From assembly GCA_009602725.1 (NCBI GenBank), contig WELB01000310.1, positions 110,029-128,666 on the forward strand: DNA of 18,638 nucleotides, in the 5' to 3' direction. The position numbers and the translations under genes were made by a program. The notes under the pieces are model-generated. The model was given only the letters and a program-made list of their open reading frames with translations, was not told the origin of the DNA and ran no database searches. This DNA comes from Spirogloea muscicola (Eukaryota; Streptophyta; Zygnematophyceae; Spirogloeales; Spirogloeaceae). Positions 8,280 through 14,965 of this stretch are shown here, piece by piece. Within the stretch, counting starts at the first letter, position 1. Each line of letters begins with the position of its first letter.

Positions 8280-9924
8280 TCACTTGGTGACCTTAACCCT
8301 CAAGGCCCCAGCCAGGGCTCCTGACAGAGCAGCAAGCAATTTCGGGCTGCTCATCAGCGGTGTGCAGCCAACAAAGCCCACGACCGTTGCAAGCAGTGCA
8401 GCTGCTCCAGCCTCGATCAGCTGCCCGGTCTCCACTGACGGCTGCATGCACCAGTAGTTCGTGGTCACGACTTTGCAACATGGGGCACTGATGCATAAAC
8501 ATCCCCATATGCCCATATACTGGTGTACATGTAAGCTCTACATGGAAGGTTCTCACCTGATCTTCAGACAGGGCTGTCAGTGCCGGAATTATTGCTGTTA
8601 AGAAGGTTGTCAAGGTGGTAGTCCCTACGCCGCTGTAGTCGGACGAGAAGACCCCCAAGGCTGCAGGCAGGGCTATGGCCAGGGCCCTCACTTCCACAGT
8701 CAGGTTCAGATAGGGGTACAGTGGCCCTGCACCAACAATGACATCCCCGCCTGTTGCACCTATGGGATCTGCCACCACGCAACACCGCGCCTGCTTCATG
8801 TCAGGCAAACGCTGGTAGATGCCCTCTGCAAAGAGCTGCTGTTACTTGTGTACAAGGGCTCGATTTCAGGCACCGTACCCACAAGTGCTGCGTACAATCC
8901 CTGCTTGAGGAGGTATGCTGGGAACAGGATGCTAGGAAGCGCTGTGGCAGTGGCCTCTGCAGTCAGCAGTTTGCCTCGCACAGCCCCCGAGGTAGAGTCT
9001 GATGTCAAAACGACTGCGTAGTAGCTCGTTGGGTCAGTGAGAATCCCCGCTACTATATCTTCTGTAACGGGCACCACGCCTGCAAAAGCGTAGCCGATGG
9101 ATGTGCTCGCCACATACGTGTTGGCAGTCAAAAGGGTTGCTACAATCGTGCCGTCAACTCCAGCTACCCCGGAACCTATTTCCACTGAGAGAGGGCTCGT
9201 GATGCCCACAAGGTCGGCAACATAGAAGCTGCGGAACAGAAAGGTGGCTGGAGGTCTCGTGAGCGTGTCCCACACACCTTCCGCTGCTGACAATGTGTAA
9301 AGTGCACAGTTGGTGCTTACTCATGACGACCAGGTCAGGTCAGGAGGTGCACCTGATCGCTTTCGAATTGGCGTTGACCAGGACGAAGGCAAGGCCCTTG
9401 GCCTTTGACGCTGTTGCTATCGCCTTCAACTTTGCGACAAGCAAAACTCCTCCAGCACAGCTCTTGGCCGCCGGTGGATCAGCCGCAGCCGTGCCAGAGG
9501 CAGCGGTACTCGCAGAAGAGCTGCTGCTGCCCTTTTTGGCGCCGCTGTCATCTGTGATGATCGTGGCCACACCCTGGTAGTACACAGTCACGTCCTGCAC
9601 GCTACCACCTCCACCCTCCTGCTTGCCAGCCGCCGTAGCCGTGGCGGGCTGGGAGGTGGCCGTGCCATGAGAGGGTTCAGCGGCGGTGGTGGTCCCATAC
9701 GTGACGCCGACGCCTGCAGCTCCAGCCGCAGGATCAGTCGAGGCACCTGCTGCGACCGCAACGCCGCCACCTGCTGCCTCCTGGGCGCGGAGGGGCCGCG
9801 GGCAGAGGGCGAGGAGCGCGCAGAGAAGGATGTGCGGCAGAGGCAGAGGCAGGGAGTGGGAGCGGGAGGGTGGCGGCGGGGATGCGGGTGCAGGGGAAGC
9901 GGCAGCCTGCGAGGCCCACGCCAT
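8280..9924 (-). CDS. Secreted CHRD-domain protein
   Basis: Four exons, 9353-9924, 8879-9315, 8557-8825 and 8280-8441, total 1440 nt and give 479 residues ending in TGA (8280-8282). All junctions are GT-AG and all phases close. The start at 9922-9924 (MAWASQAAAS) places a hydrophobic signal segment (LPHILLCALLALC) near residues 35-47. Exon 2 carries a CHRD-like domain: SVEIGSGVAGVDGTIVATLL, then VVPVTEDIVAGILTDPTSYY and VVLTSDSTSGAVRGKLL, the last being the family's closing V-xxx-GxxRG signature. CHRD domains occur in chordin and in many bacterial and algal secreted proteins; their biochemical role is not well defined. Residues 90-190 are Ser/Ala-rich and low in complexity. The C-terminal third is Ala/Leu/Val-rich without a motif I recognise, and could include a membrane-associated helix (LLATVVGFVGCTPL). 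The first intron would be only 37 bp. Confidence 0.75.
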
Positions 9925-10199
9925 GGCGAGCAGCCAGGCGGGCCAGCGCCGGGTGGGGCGCACGAGGAACGGAGCTGGGCAGGCAAGGGAGCGGGAGGAG
10001 GGGCGCGCTCGTGGAGGGTGGGCCGTCTGCCGGGGGAGCGGAGGGCCGACGCGGAAGCGAAGGGGCGAGCGGGCGAGGCGGGGGCGCGTGAGGGGAGATT
10101 TGGGGACAGGGCGCAGGGGGCGCGGCGCCGCCTGCAGGCGGCAGCCCGGCGCGCCTCGGGAGCCACGCCGGCCACGACACCCGAGGCGACACTCCCCCA

Positions 10200-10370
10200 C
10201 CGCCCACGTGGCCCGACGACCTCTATGTGCTGACTCGTGGTTACTGAGCGGGTCAGCTTAGCAGCAGGTGACGTACATTTGTCCAATGTGCTTGCCTTTG
10301 TACTTGGCCACACATGGCCTCCCCATCTCTTAATATACACGCATTTTCCCGCCCACGTGGCCCGACGACC
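10200..10370. repeat. 22-bp direct repeats flanking a type II LINE end (target-site duplication)
   Basis: The 22-bp sequence beginning CCGCCCACGTGG and ending CCCGACGACC occurs at 10200-10221 and again, identically, at 10349-10370. The 127 bp between are the type II LINE fragment. A long perfect duplication at the borders is what target-primed insertion of a non-LTR element leaves. The host site is GC-rich leader DNA upstream of the CHRD gene and contains CACGTG. Confidence 0.75.
10222..10348 (+). mobile_element. Type II LINE 3' end, 5'-truncated, with target-site duplication
   Basis: Just inside the duplication the plus strand reads CTC TAT GTG CTG ACT CGT GGT TAC TGA (LYVLTRGY, stop at about 10244-10246). 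This is followed by GCGGGTCAGCTTAGCAGCAG, GTGACGTACATTTG and GTGCTTGCCTTTGTACTTGG, then CTTAATATACACGCATTTTC. Related copies occur at 11945-12065 (+), 12110-12410 (-) and, in part, 14768-14815 and 6693-6775. Only the last few codons of the ORF remain. It is antisense to the CHRD gene. Confidence 0.7.
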
Positions 10371-10425
10371 CTGCGCACGAGCGCTTTCTCCCACTCCGAG
10401 CACTCGGTCCTGCCGCCCCACGCGC

Positions 10426-10502
10426 GAAGAAAGTGCTCGCCGAGTGAGGATAGGGGCTGGAAAAGCCAGCCCAAAAAAGAATGAGCAGAGCACGATAAGG
10501 GG
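10426..10502 (-). mobile_element. 77-bp type I LINE 3' end with 11-bp target-site duplication
   Basis: GCCCCACGCGC occurs at 10415-10425 and again at 10503-10513. The 77 bp between, read on minus, are CTCTGCTCATTCTTTTTT, the stem-loop GGGCTGG/CCAGCCC (10454-10460 and 10466-10472 on plus), CCTATCCTCACTCGGCGAG and CACTTTCTTC. This is the terminal part of the type I 3' UTR and shows the exact 3' end of the element (a TTC tail). It has the same sense as the CHRD gene, about 500 bp upstream of its ATG. Confidence 0.75.
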
Positions 10503-10536
10503 GCCCCACGCGCTCAGCTACCGTAGCTTCGTAGCT

Positions 10537-10640
10537 TCCTCAGGCCCCTTCGTAGCTGCCAACCGCCTTGGAACCTTTGTCACACGCCTTCCGGGCTCGC
10601 TTTTCACAGCCCTTGCCCCCATTGCGGGTGCCACTTCTTC
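10537..10640 (+). mobile_element. Degenerate type I-like 3' end fragment
   Basis: TCAGGCCCCTTCGTAGCTGC, CAACCGCCTTGGAACCTTTG, then GGGCTCGCTTTTCACAGCCC and TTGCCCCCATTGCGGGTGCC follow the order of the copy at 13262-13375 (CCCTTTGTAGCTGCTAACCG, CACCTTTGTCAATTC, GGGCTGGCTTTTCGCAGCCC, TTGCCCCCATTGGGAGTGCC). The stem is weakened here by GGCTCG. The next 165 bp (10641-10805) contain no recognisable feature. Confidence 0.5.
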
Positions 10641-10806
10641 GTCTTCTTCTGCTACCACCTGCAGTGCGCGGCCGCCGCGATCTGGAGTCCGCGCGCAGGG
10701 CTGGGAGGCCGTGCCGATGTCAAGGATCCATCCCTGGTCAACTGTGACAGGGAAGGCTCCCAGAGGAAGTCAAGGTAGTGGCTATCAAAGGCCAGCCCAA
10801 AAGGGA

Positions 10807-10966
10807 AAAGCGCGGCCAGATCGACTGGTGGCTGGGAAAGGCCAGCCCAGAAGGAATTGACAGGGTTCAACCAGGGCCTGCTTGTTTGCGCACTCCGGCT
10901 CCTTCAGGCCTTGTCCATTCCTTTGGGCTGGCCTTTTCCAGCCACCAGTCAATCTGGCCGCGCTTT
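10807..10966. repeat. Foldback repeat with 57-bp arms containing the GGCTGG stem-loop
   Basis: The left arm (10807-10863) and right arm (10909-10966) are reverse complements with about five differences and a 45-bp spacer. Each arm contains its own small palindrome GGCTGG...CCAGCC (10830-10847; 10926-10943). The right-arm sequence recurs at 15058-15115 (CCAGTCAATCTGGCCGCGCTT). It looks like two opposed copies of one LINE 3' end that landed beside each other. Confidence 0.65.
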
Positions 10967-11164
10967 CCTCTCCCGCTGACAACTTCCAGACTCCCTGGCG
11001 TGCAGGTCGCGCCCTAGCTGCTGCCTCCCGTCTTCGTCGAGGCGACGCTTTTCCACCCCCTACTTTGATCTGCACTGACTAGAGATTATCAAGCGCCCAC
11101 TTGCAGTAGTCACGCAGAAATATATCCTGCATCTGTGCGCCTTCCGGCCCTTTCAGTCCTGTAC

Positions 11165-11291
11165 ATGCCTTTGGGCTGGCCTCTCACTGTCAATGCCCAA
11201 CATTGGAAGAGCTGTTTCTGGTCTGATTATCGAAACGAAAAGGAAAGCTCTTCCAGTGTAAGGGAATGGCTTTGAGAGGCCAGCCAAAGTA
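11165..11291. repeat. MITE-like foldback element of about 125 bp
   Basis: The left end CTTTGGGCTGGCCTCTCA and the right end TGAGAGGCCAGCCAAAG are inverted with one base difference. Inside them a second pair, TGGAAGAGCT (about 11203) and AGCTCTTCCA (about 11247), is perfectly inverted around GGTCTGATTATCGAAACGA. The right half (AGCTCTTCCAGTGTAAGG... GAGAGGCCAGCC) recurs in altered form at about 11755-11800. No ORF is present. No clear short target duplication was seen, so the class is uncertain. Confidence 0.55.
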
Positions 11292-11369
11292 ATTGGGCCT
11301 AACCTAACCGCTGTCGCGCTTTGAGATAGCGATGTCTTAACCCCTAGACGAAAGGTACACACTGTTGCT

Positions 11370-11442
11370 ATGCTCATAGCTCAAGTGGATAGAGCACCAA
11401 ATCACGCATTTGGGAGTTGAGAGTACAGACCTTATCAAGCAT
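11370..11442 (+). pseudogene. tRNA-like cloverleaf with anticodon-position ACG, degenerate T arm
   Basis: The spacing is exactly that of a 73-nt tRNA: acceptor ATGCTca/caAGCAT (five of seven pairs), TA at 8-9, D arm GCTC/GAGC, anticodon stem CCAAA/TTTGG with a 7-nt loop TCACGCA, a 5-nt variable region and a 17-nt T arm. The T arm is poor (loop TACAGAC instead of TTCGAAT), and loop position 33 is C instead of T. It is probably a decayed tRNA-derived sequence or SINE head, not a working tRNA. Confidence 0.5.
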
Positions 11443-11580
11443 GGCTTAAATTACACGCACTATTTGTCAGCACAATATCTTCTCGACAGCGTGACAGTAT
11501 CCACCTTTCAGCCGACTCTTGCATCGAAGCCTTGCCAGTCATTCCCGTATCTTGTGACAATGAGCGTGACCTGGCTTCCC

Positions 11581-11624
11581 GCCACTCTTACCACCCTCAA
11601 GTACAGTTAAGGGTGGTAAGTGGC
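11581..11624. repeat. Hairpin with 15-17 bp arms
   Basis: GCCACTCTTACCACCCT (11581-11597) and AGGGTGGTAAGTGGC (11610-11624) pair over 15 bp, with a 2-nt bulge in the left arm and a 12-nt loop. Nothing nearby is coding, so it may be a transposon end, a transcript 3' structure or a remnant. The sequence from here to 11828 otherwise contains only a partial repeat of the foldback element (about 11755-11800). Confidence 0.6.
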
Positions 11625-11828
11625 ACTGTGTCAATCTTGTTGTATCTTGCGGTATGCTGTTGGTGGCTCATCGATGTTGGTCTGACATGGTGATGGCGTG
11701 GCTTTTCCATACGTGGATATATAGGCGCGTCATCCATCAGCTTGATGGAGATAACAGCTCTCCAGTATAAAGGCGGATGCTGTCAGAGGCCAGCCTCGAG
11801 CAGCAAACACCCTTTCAGTAGAAGGCGA

Positions 11829-11943
11829 TTTAGGGTTAGGGTTTAGGGGTTTAGGGTTTAGGGTTCGGGATGTAGGGTTGGTTTTAGGGTTTAGGGTTTA
11901 GGGTTTAGGGTTTAGGGTTTAGGGTTTAGGGTTTAGGGTTTAG
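11829..11943 (+). repeat. Telomeric TTTAGGG array
   Basis: The array has 115 bp of TTTAGGG-type repeat. The left half (11829-11882) contains variants (GTTAGGG, TTTAGGGG, TTCGGGA, TGTAGGG). The right part (11883-11943) is nearly nine uninterrupted TTTAGGG units. Degenerate proximal and pure distal repeats, with the G-rich strand running rightward, is the structure of a chromosome's right end. It stops at N (11944) and is followed by a truncated LINE. It is therefore either interstitial or a join artefact. Confidence 0.9.
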
Positions 11944-11944
11944 N

Positions 11945-12065
11945 TGTTTTGACCCGTGGTTATTGAGCGGGTCAATCTGCTGTAGGTTATGTAGATTTTT
12001 AGATGTGCTTGCCTTTGTACCTGGCCATTTGGCCTACATTTCTTTCTAATACACGATCTTTTCCT
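11945..12065 (+). mobile_element. Type II LINE 3' end abutting the telomeric array
   Basis: Directly after N the plus strand reads GTT TTG ACC CGT GGT TAT TGA (VLTRGY-stop). It continues as GCGGGTCAATCTGC, GTGCTTGCCTTTGTACCTGG, CCATTTGGCCTACATTTC and TTTCTAATACACGATC, parallel to 10230-10345. The motif TGACCCG...CGGGTCA around the stop codon is a short inverted repeat. No telomeric repeats were found on the right side of the element. Confidence 0.7.
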
Positions 12066-12109
12066 TGCTACCCGGAGACTGGTTACTCTTACCTGCAGCT
12101 GCTCACTAG

Positions 12110-12410
12110 GAATGGTGTTGTGTATGAAAAATGTGTATGAAAATGGCTTACTTACGTACCTAGGCCAAAGTGGCCAAGTACAACCTCAAGCACATCTGTG
12201 ACGTACATTACCCACTAAACATTGACCGGCTCAGTGACAACGGGTCAACACATGAAGGTCCTAATTGATGTCTAAATACCAGATGCCATAGTCCAAGCCC
12301 TTCTGCCACCAACTAGAGCTCGCCCAGCTTTCTGGTGCAATGCATCAGCCTGAGCACGCTGCAAATAGGCCTGATCTTGACCGCAGGAACGACAGATATG
12401 CAGCTGGCGA
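12110..12410 (-). mobile_element. Type II LINE C-terminus and 3' UTR, inverted copy
   Basis: The minus strand reads HICRSCGQDQAYLQRAQADA, then LHQKAGRALVGGRRAW (about 12405-12300). Beyond a stop/frame change it reads DLHVLTRCH-stop at about 12230, and then the type II 3' UTR (GGTCAATG, GTACGTCACAGATGTGCTTG, GTTGTACTTGGCCACTTTGG). It faces the plus-strand copy at 11945-12065 tail to tail. It shows that type II shares the LQR-Q-ALH-AGRAL C-terminal block with types I, III and IV. Confidence 0.65.
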
Positions 12411-12539
12411 GCTCATCTCGGCCTTAAGCACATCTGCGCGTCTTGCATAGCCTAGAATGGCAACATTCTGGAGAATTGTGGAATGAGGACCCATACAGCC
12501 AAAGAAGTCGACTGCAGCTGGCAGGAGCTGATTGCAGTG

Positions 12540-12665
12540 GGGTATTCGACTCAGTGCCAGGGGTTACTGAGCACCCGCTTGAGTTGCGGTGTGCTTCAGC
12601 GCTTCTTTGGCCCCTCCGAACTTGATTCAATCTTGTCTGGGCTGGCCAATCCTAGCCATCGCCCT
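12540..12665 (+). mobile_element. Type I LINE 3' end, degenerate
   Basis: IRLSARGY-stop (ATT CGA CTC AGT GCC AGG GGT TAC TGA, stop at about 12563-12565) precedes a UTR with CTTTGGCCCCTCCGAACTTG, ATTCAATCTTGTCTGGGCTGG and CCAATCCTAGCC. The terminal stem is broken. The 130 bp to its left contain no identifiable feature. Confidence 0.5.
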
Positions 12666-12714
12666 CTACTTGCATCAATCTTTTTATCTTTCACACCAGC
12701 ACTTTCTTTTGGCA

Positions 12715-12800
12715 CCATTCGAACCTTGTCAAATTGTTTTCGGGCTGGCTTTTCACAGCCCTTGCTCCCACTGGGAGAGCCACTTCTTTCACACCCATCT
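12715..12800 (+). mobile_element. Type I-like 3' terminal stem-loop fragment
   Basis: ACCTTGTCAAATTG, GGGCTG (12742-12747)/CAGCCC (12756-12761), CTTGCTCCCACTGGGAGAGCC and ACTTCTTTC match the copy ending at about 13375. No ORF codons remain. Confidence 0.5.
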
Positions 12801-12883
12801 CCCGCTTTCTGGGTGACCTTTCGATCCTCGGGTTCCAACGTCCGACTTGCCCTGAGCTGCCCCAGTCTGCGCCACAGCCAAAG

Positions 12884-13236
12884 AAGAATGCGGCTGCTGA
12901 TGTCAGAAAAGTGGCTGAAAATGCCAGATGCATACAGGTGTTCATGACGGAGCCTAGGCTAGGCAGACATCGTGTCAGCAGTAGGAAGTCAGATGAGCTG
13001 AGGGGAGGAAGAGCGACCCCGCTGCGCTAGCTAGAGGCTGCTGCAAGGGCGCGACCAGCCCGGCGATGCAAAGCAATCGCCTGGGACCGATGTAGGCACA
13101 TAGATAAACGCATGTGGTAGCAGGACACAAGACCCGAAGGCACCGAGCCTCCAGGAAGTGCTGCACCCTGTTCGCGGCGCCGCTGGTCAGCTTGAGAGGC
13201 CAGCAGCGAAAGTAGAGAGAGAAGTGGCACTCCCAA
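12884..13236 (-). mobile_element. Type III LINE 3' end
   Basis: The minus strand reads LLSLLASQADQRRREQG, then GLVSCYHMRLSMCLHRSQA and IALHRRAGRALAAAS, then SSDFLLLTR in the next frame. It runs on into the type III 3' UTR (GTCTGCCTAGCC, GGCTCCGTCATGAACACC, TGTATGCATCTGGC). Compared with the plus-strand copy at 15741-16090, a short deletion has removed the GGGTGTTGAG stop region. The 3' end lies near 12884. Confidence 0.65.
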
Positions 13237-13261
13237 TCCTCCCCCTGTTCTGAAGCAGCAT

Positions 13262-13438
13262 TTTCAGGTCCCTTTGTAGCTGCTAACCGCTTGTAGGCCC
13301 CTCCGCACCTTTGTCAATTCTTTTTGGGCTGGCTTTTCGCAGCCCTTGCCCCCATTGGGAGTGCCACTTATTCTAATGGGTTAAACCCTAAAGCCAGCCC
13401 AAAAAGAATTGACAAAGGTTCGGAGGGGCCTACAAGCG
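13262..13438. repeat. Foldback of type I-like 3' ends, 49-bp arms
   Basis: 13288-13336 and 13390-13438 are reverse complements over 49 bp with one mismatch, separated by 53 bp. The left arm continues through GGGCTG/CAGCCC and TTGCCCCCATTGGGAGTGCC to about 13375. The right arm is entered through GTTAAACCCTAAAGCC, which contains a telomere-like CCCTAAA. The near identity indicates a recent inverted duplication or an exchange between arms. Confidence 0.7.
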
Positions 13439-13626
13439 AAAGTAACGAGGACCACCGAGCCCCGTAACACCCGTTGATGTCCATGGCCAGGGGGTAAAAG
13501 AGAGAGAAGGAGCGCGGTGCGCATGAAATTGAAAGGGAGGCCAATTCTAGCCTTACAAATGTCCTGTTAACTGGCTTAAAAGGTATCACCCGCCGGGTGG
13601 TTCTTGTACTTGTGCGACTTCTTCAC
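13439..13626 (-). mobile_element. LINE nuclease-region fragment plus start of a type IV UTR
   Basis: The minus strand at 13439-13500 reads FYPLAMDINGCYGARWSSLL, the same block as FYPLAMDIHGCYGGRWSSLL at about 15239-15300. Around 13498-13560 the plus strand carries GAGAGAAGGAGCGCGGTGCG and CATGAAATTGAAAGGGAGG, the terminal part of the type IV UTR seen at 13627 and 15345. So at least two fragments meet here. Confidence 0.55.
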
Positions 13627-14550
13627 ATAAAGAGAAGGCGCGCGGGGCGCATGAAATGAAATGGAGGCCAACTCAAGCGGATACATTGTTCAGGCAGAGT
13701 CTAGGGCAAACTCAACAGGGCTACATAATACGGAGACCTAAACTAAGGTGCCTAAGGTGACACCAGTACCCACGGGTGAGCACAAACAAATCCGACAAGC
13801 TAATTTGGGGCTGGAGCGCCGCCACAAAAGCAGGAGGTCTAACTTAGAGCGCGCCCTACACGTTGATGAAGAGCCAATGCTTGCGAGCGCTGCAAACTAA
13901 GTGAGAACCGCATTCTATAATATGCAACTAAGGCCCGCAGAATGCTTCGACTTCGACGACGCGCATCAACCAGCCGGGCTAGATGCTGGATCAGGGAGGA
14001 CCGTTTTACGCCGTAGCCTCCGTAGATATCCATGGCACACGGATAAGAATGGTCCCCTCGGGGATGGTCCTGGTAGTGCCGCAAGTGAGTATCCGAGTGA
14101 GTATGGGCCGCAAGGCTCGCTGGATGTGTGGCCGTGCCCAGTGGGGGATGTGCCGCAAGGTGGGCAGACTGGGTTCCAGCATGACCGCATCTAGGTCCAG
14201 GAGCCTTGCCCAACAACACTGAGCCGGCGAGGGAGCTGGGGAAAGCGGTGCCGGGGCTGGGGTGCCGGGCCGCCGTCGTCGGGTAGCGGCCTCAGCGAGA
14301 GCTTGGGTCTGCTGCTTGGCGCGATTGGCCTTCTTGGAACAGTGGCTCTCGTGCATGCGAACGCTCCGCAGGCTAGGCCAGGGCTGCTGGCAGTACTGGC
14401 AGGGTTGGGGGACATCTGTAGCGGCAGGGCGTGTGGATGGAGCTGCTGCAGCTGCAGGGATGGCGGGAGTAGGAAGGAGAGCCGGGAGGGCTGAAGCTGG
14501 CGGGGGCTGGGGCGGACGACCCCTTCTGCGCCTGCTAGAGTAGACTTCTT
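13627..14550 (-). mobile_element. Internally deleted LINE (zinc-finger 5' part joined to C-terminal part), type IV 3' UTR
   Basis: From about 14550 the minus strand encodes a Pro/Ala-rich leader and a zinc-finger-like motif, CQYCQQPWPSLRSVRMHESHC (C-x2-C, then H and H/C ligands). A basic stretch follows, then LPTLRHIPHWARPHIQRAL (about 14135-14080), which resembles the segment preceding the reverse transcriptase in restriction-nuclease-type LINEs. It then passes, without any polymerase domain, into YQDHPRGDHSYPCAMDIYGG, SSLIQHLARLVDARRRSRS and MRFSLSLQRSQALALHQRVG, the C-terminal block. The type IV 3' UTR ends near 13627. The polymerase has been deleted, leaving a non-autonomous derivative. 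Confidence 0.6.
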
Positions 14551-14555
14551 CACAT

Positions 14556-14670
14556 AATAAGCGGCTGCTGATATTAAAAAATCGGCTGTAAACTGCCAGC
14601 CAGATGCATACAGGTAGGTAGGTGTTCATGACGGAGCCGTAGGCTAGGCAGACAGGGCTCTTCACATAAG
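14556..14670 (-). mobile_element. Type III LINE 3' UTR fragment
   Basis: On the minus strand this reads CCTGTCTGCCTAGCCTACGG, CTCCGTCATGAACACC, CTGTATGCATCTGGCTGGCA and GATATTAAAAAAT-like sequence in inverted form, matching the UTR after the stop at 15992. A CCTA unit is triplicated (GTAGGTAGGTAGG on plus, about 14613). CTTCACATAA occurs on both sides (14548 and 14660 on plus), a possible 10-bp target duplication. Confidence 0.55.
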
Positions 14671-14767
14671 GAGGGCACTTACCCCCACCCAGCTCAGTCG
14701 AGCCGGGGTTCCCTTCGTCCACAACCTCCTACGTGACGCCATGTATGGCATCGTCAAGGAGGCGGGA

Positions 14768-14815
14768 TATCGGCCTACATTTGGCCTACATTTGTTTCTT
14801 ATACACGGAATTCTC
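14768..14815 (+). mobile_element. Type II LINE terminal fragment
   Basis: GGCCTACATTT occurs twice in tandem, followed by GTTTCTTATACACGGAATTC. This matches the last part of the type II UTR at 12032-12058 (GGCCTACATTTCTTTC, TAATACACGATC). It is a very short truncated insertion or the end of an older one. Confidence 0.45.
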
Positions 14816-14871
14816 TGTGATATCAAGTGGCGTCGGAGAGCACCGGGTGATGCCCGTCCAACTCCGCAACA

Positions 14872-14965
14872 AGAAGAAGAAAGTGCTCGCCCATTGAGAA
14901 TAGGGGCTGGAACAACCAGCCCGAAAAAGAATGAACAGAGTACGAGAAGGGGGCCAGGGGAAGCG
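14872..14965 (-). mobile_element. Type I LINE 3' end fragment
   Basis: The minus strand reads CCCTTCTCGTACTCTGTTC, ATTCTTTTTC, stem GGGCTGG/CCAGCCC (14904-14910 and 14916-14922 on plus), CCTATTCTCAATGGGCGAG, CACTTTCTTCTTCTT. The tail here shows three TTC units, the longest in the window, which supports a TTC-repeat tail for type I. Confidence 0.65.

Noticed and set aside
10228-10252. Short inverted motif TGACTCG…CGGGTCA as a transcription-factor site
   Set aside because: It recurs only as part of the type II LINE end (also at 11950) and spans the ORF stop codon, so repeat membership explains it.
9667-10261. Long plus-strand open frames opposite CHRD exon 1
   Set aside because: Low-complexity Arg/Gly/Ala composition, no start context or motif. 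The minus strand has a four-exon model whose phases all close.
11305-11325. CCTAACCTAACC as a second telomeric tract
   Set aside because: Only two imperfect units and not the CCCTAAA sequence used by the array at 11829.
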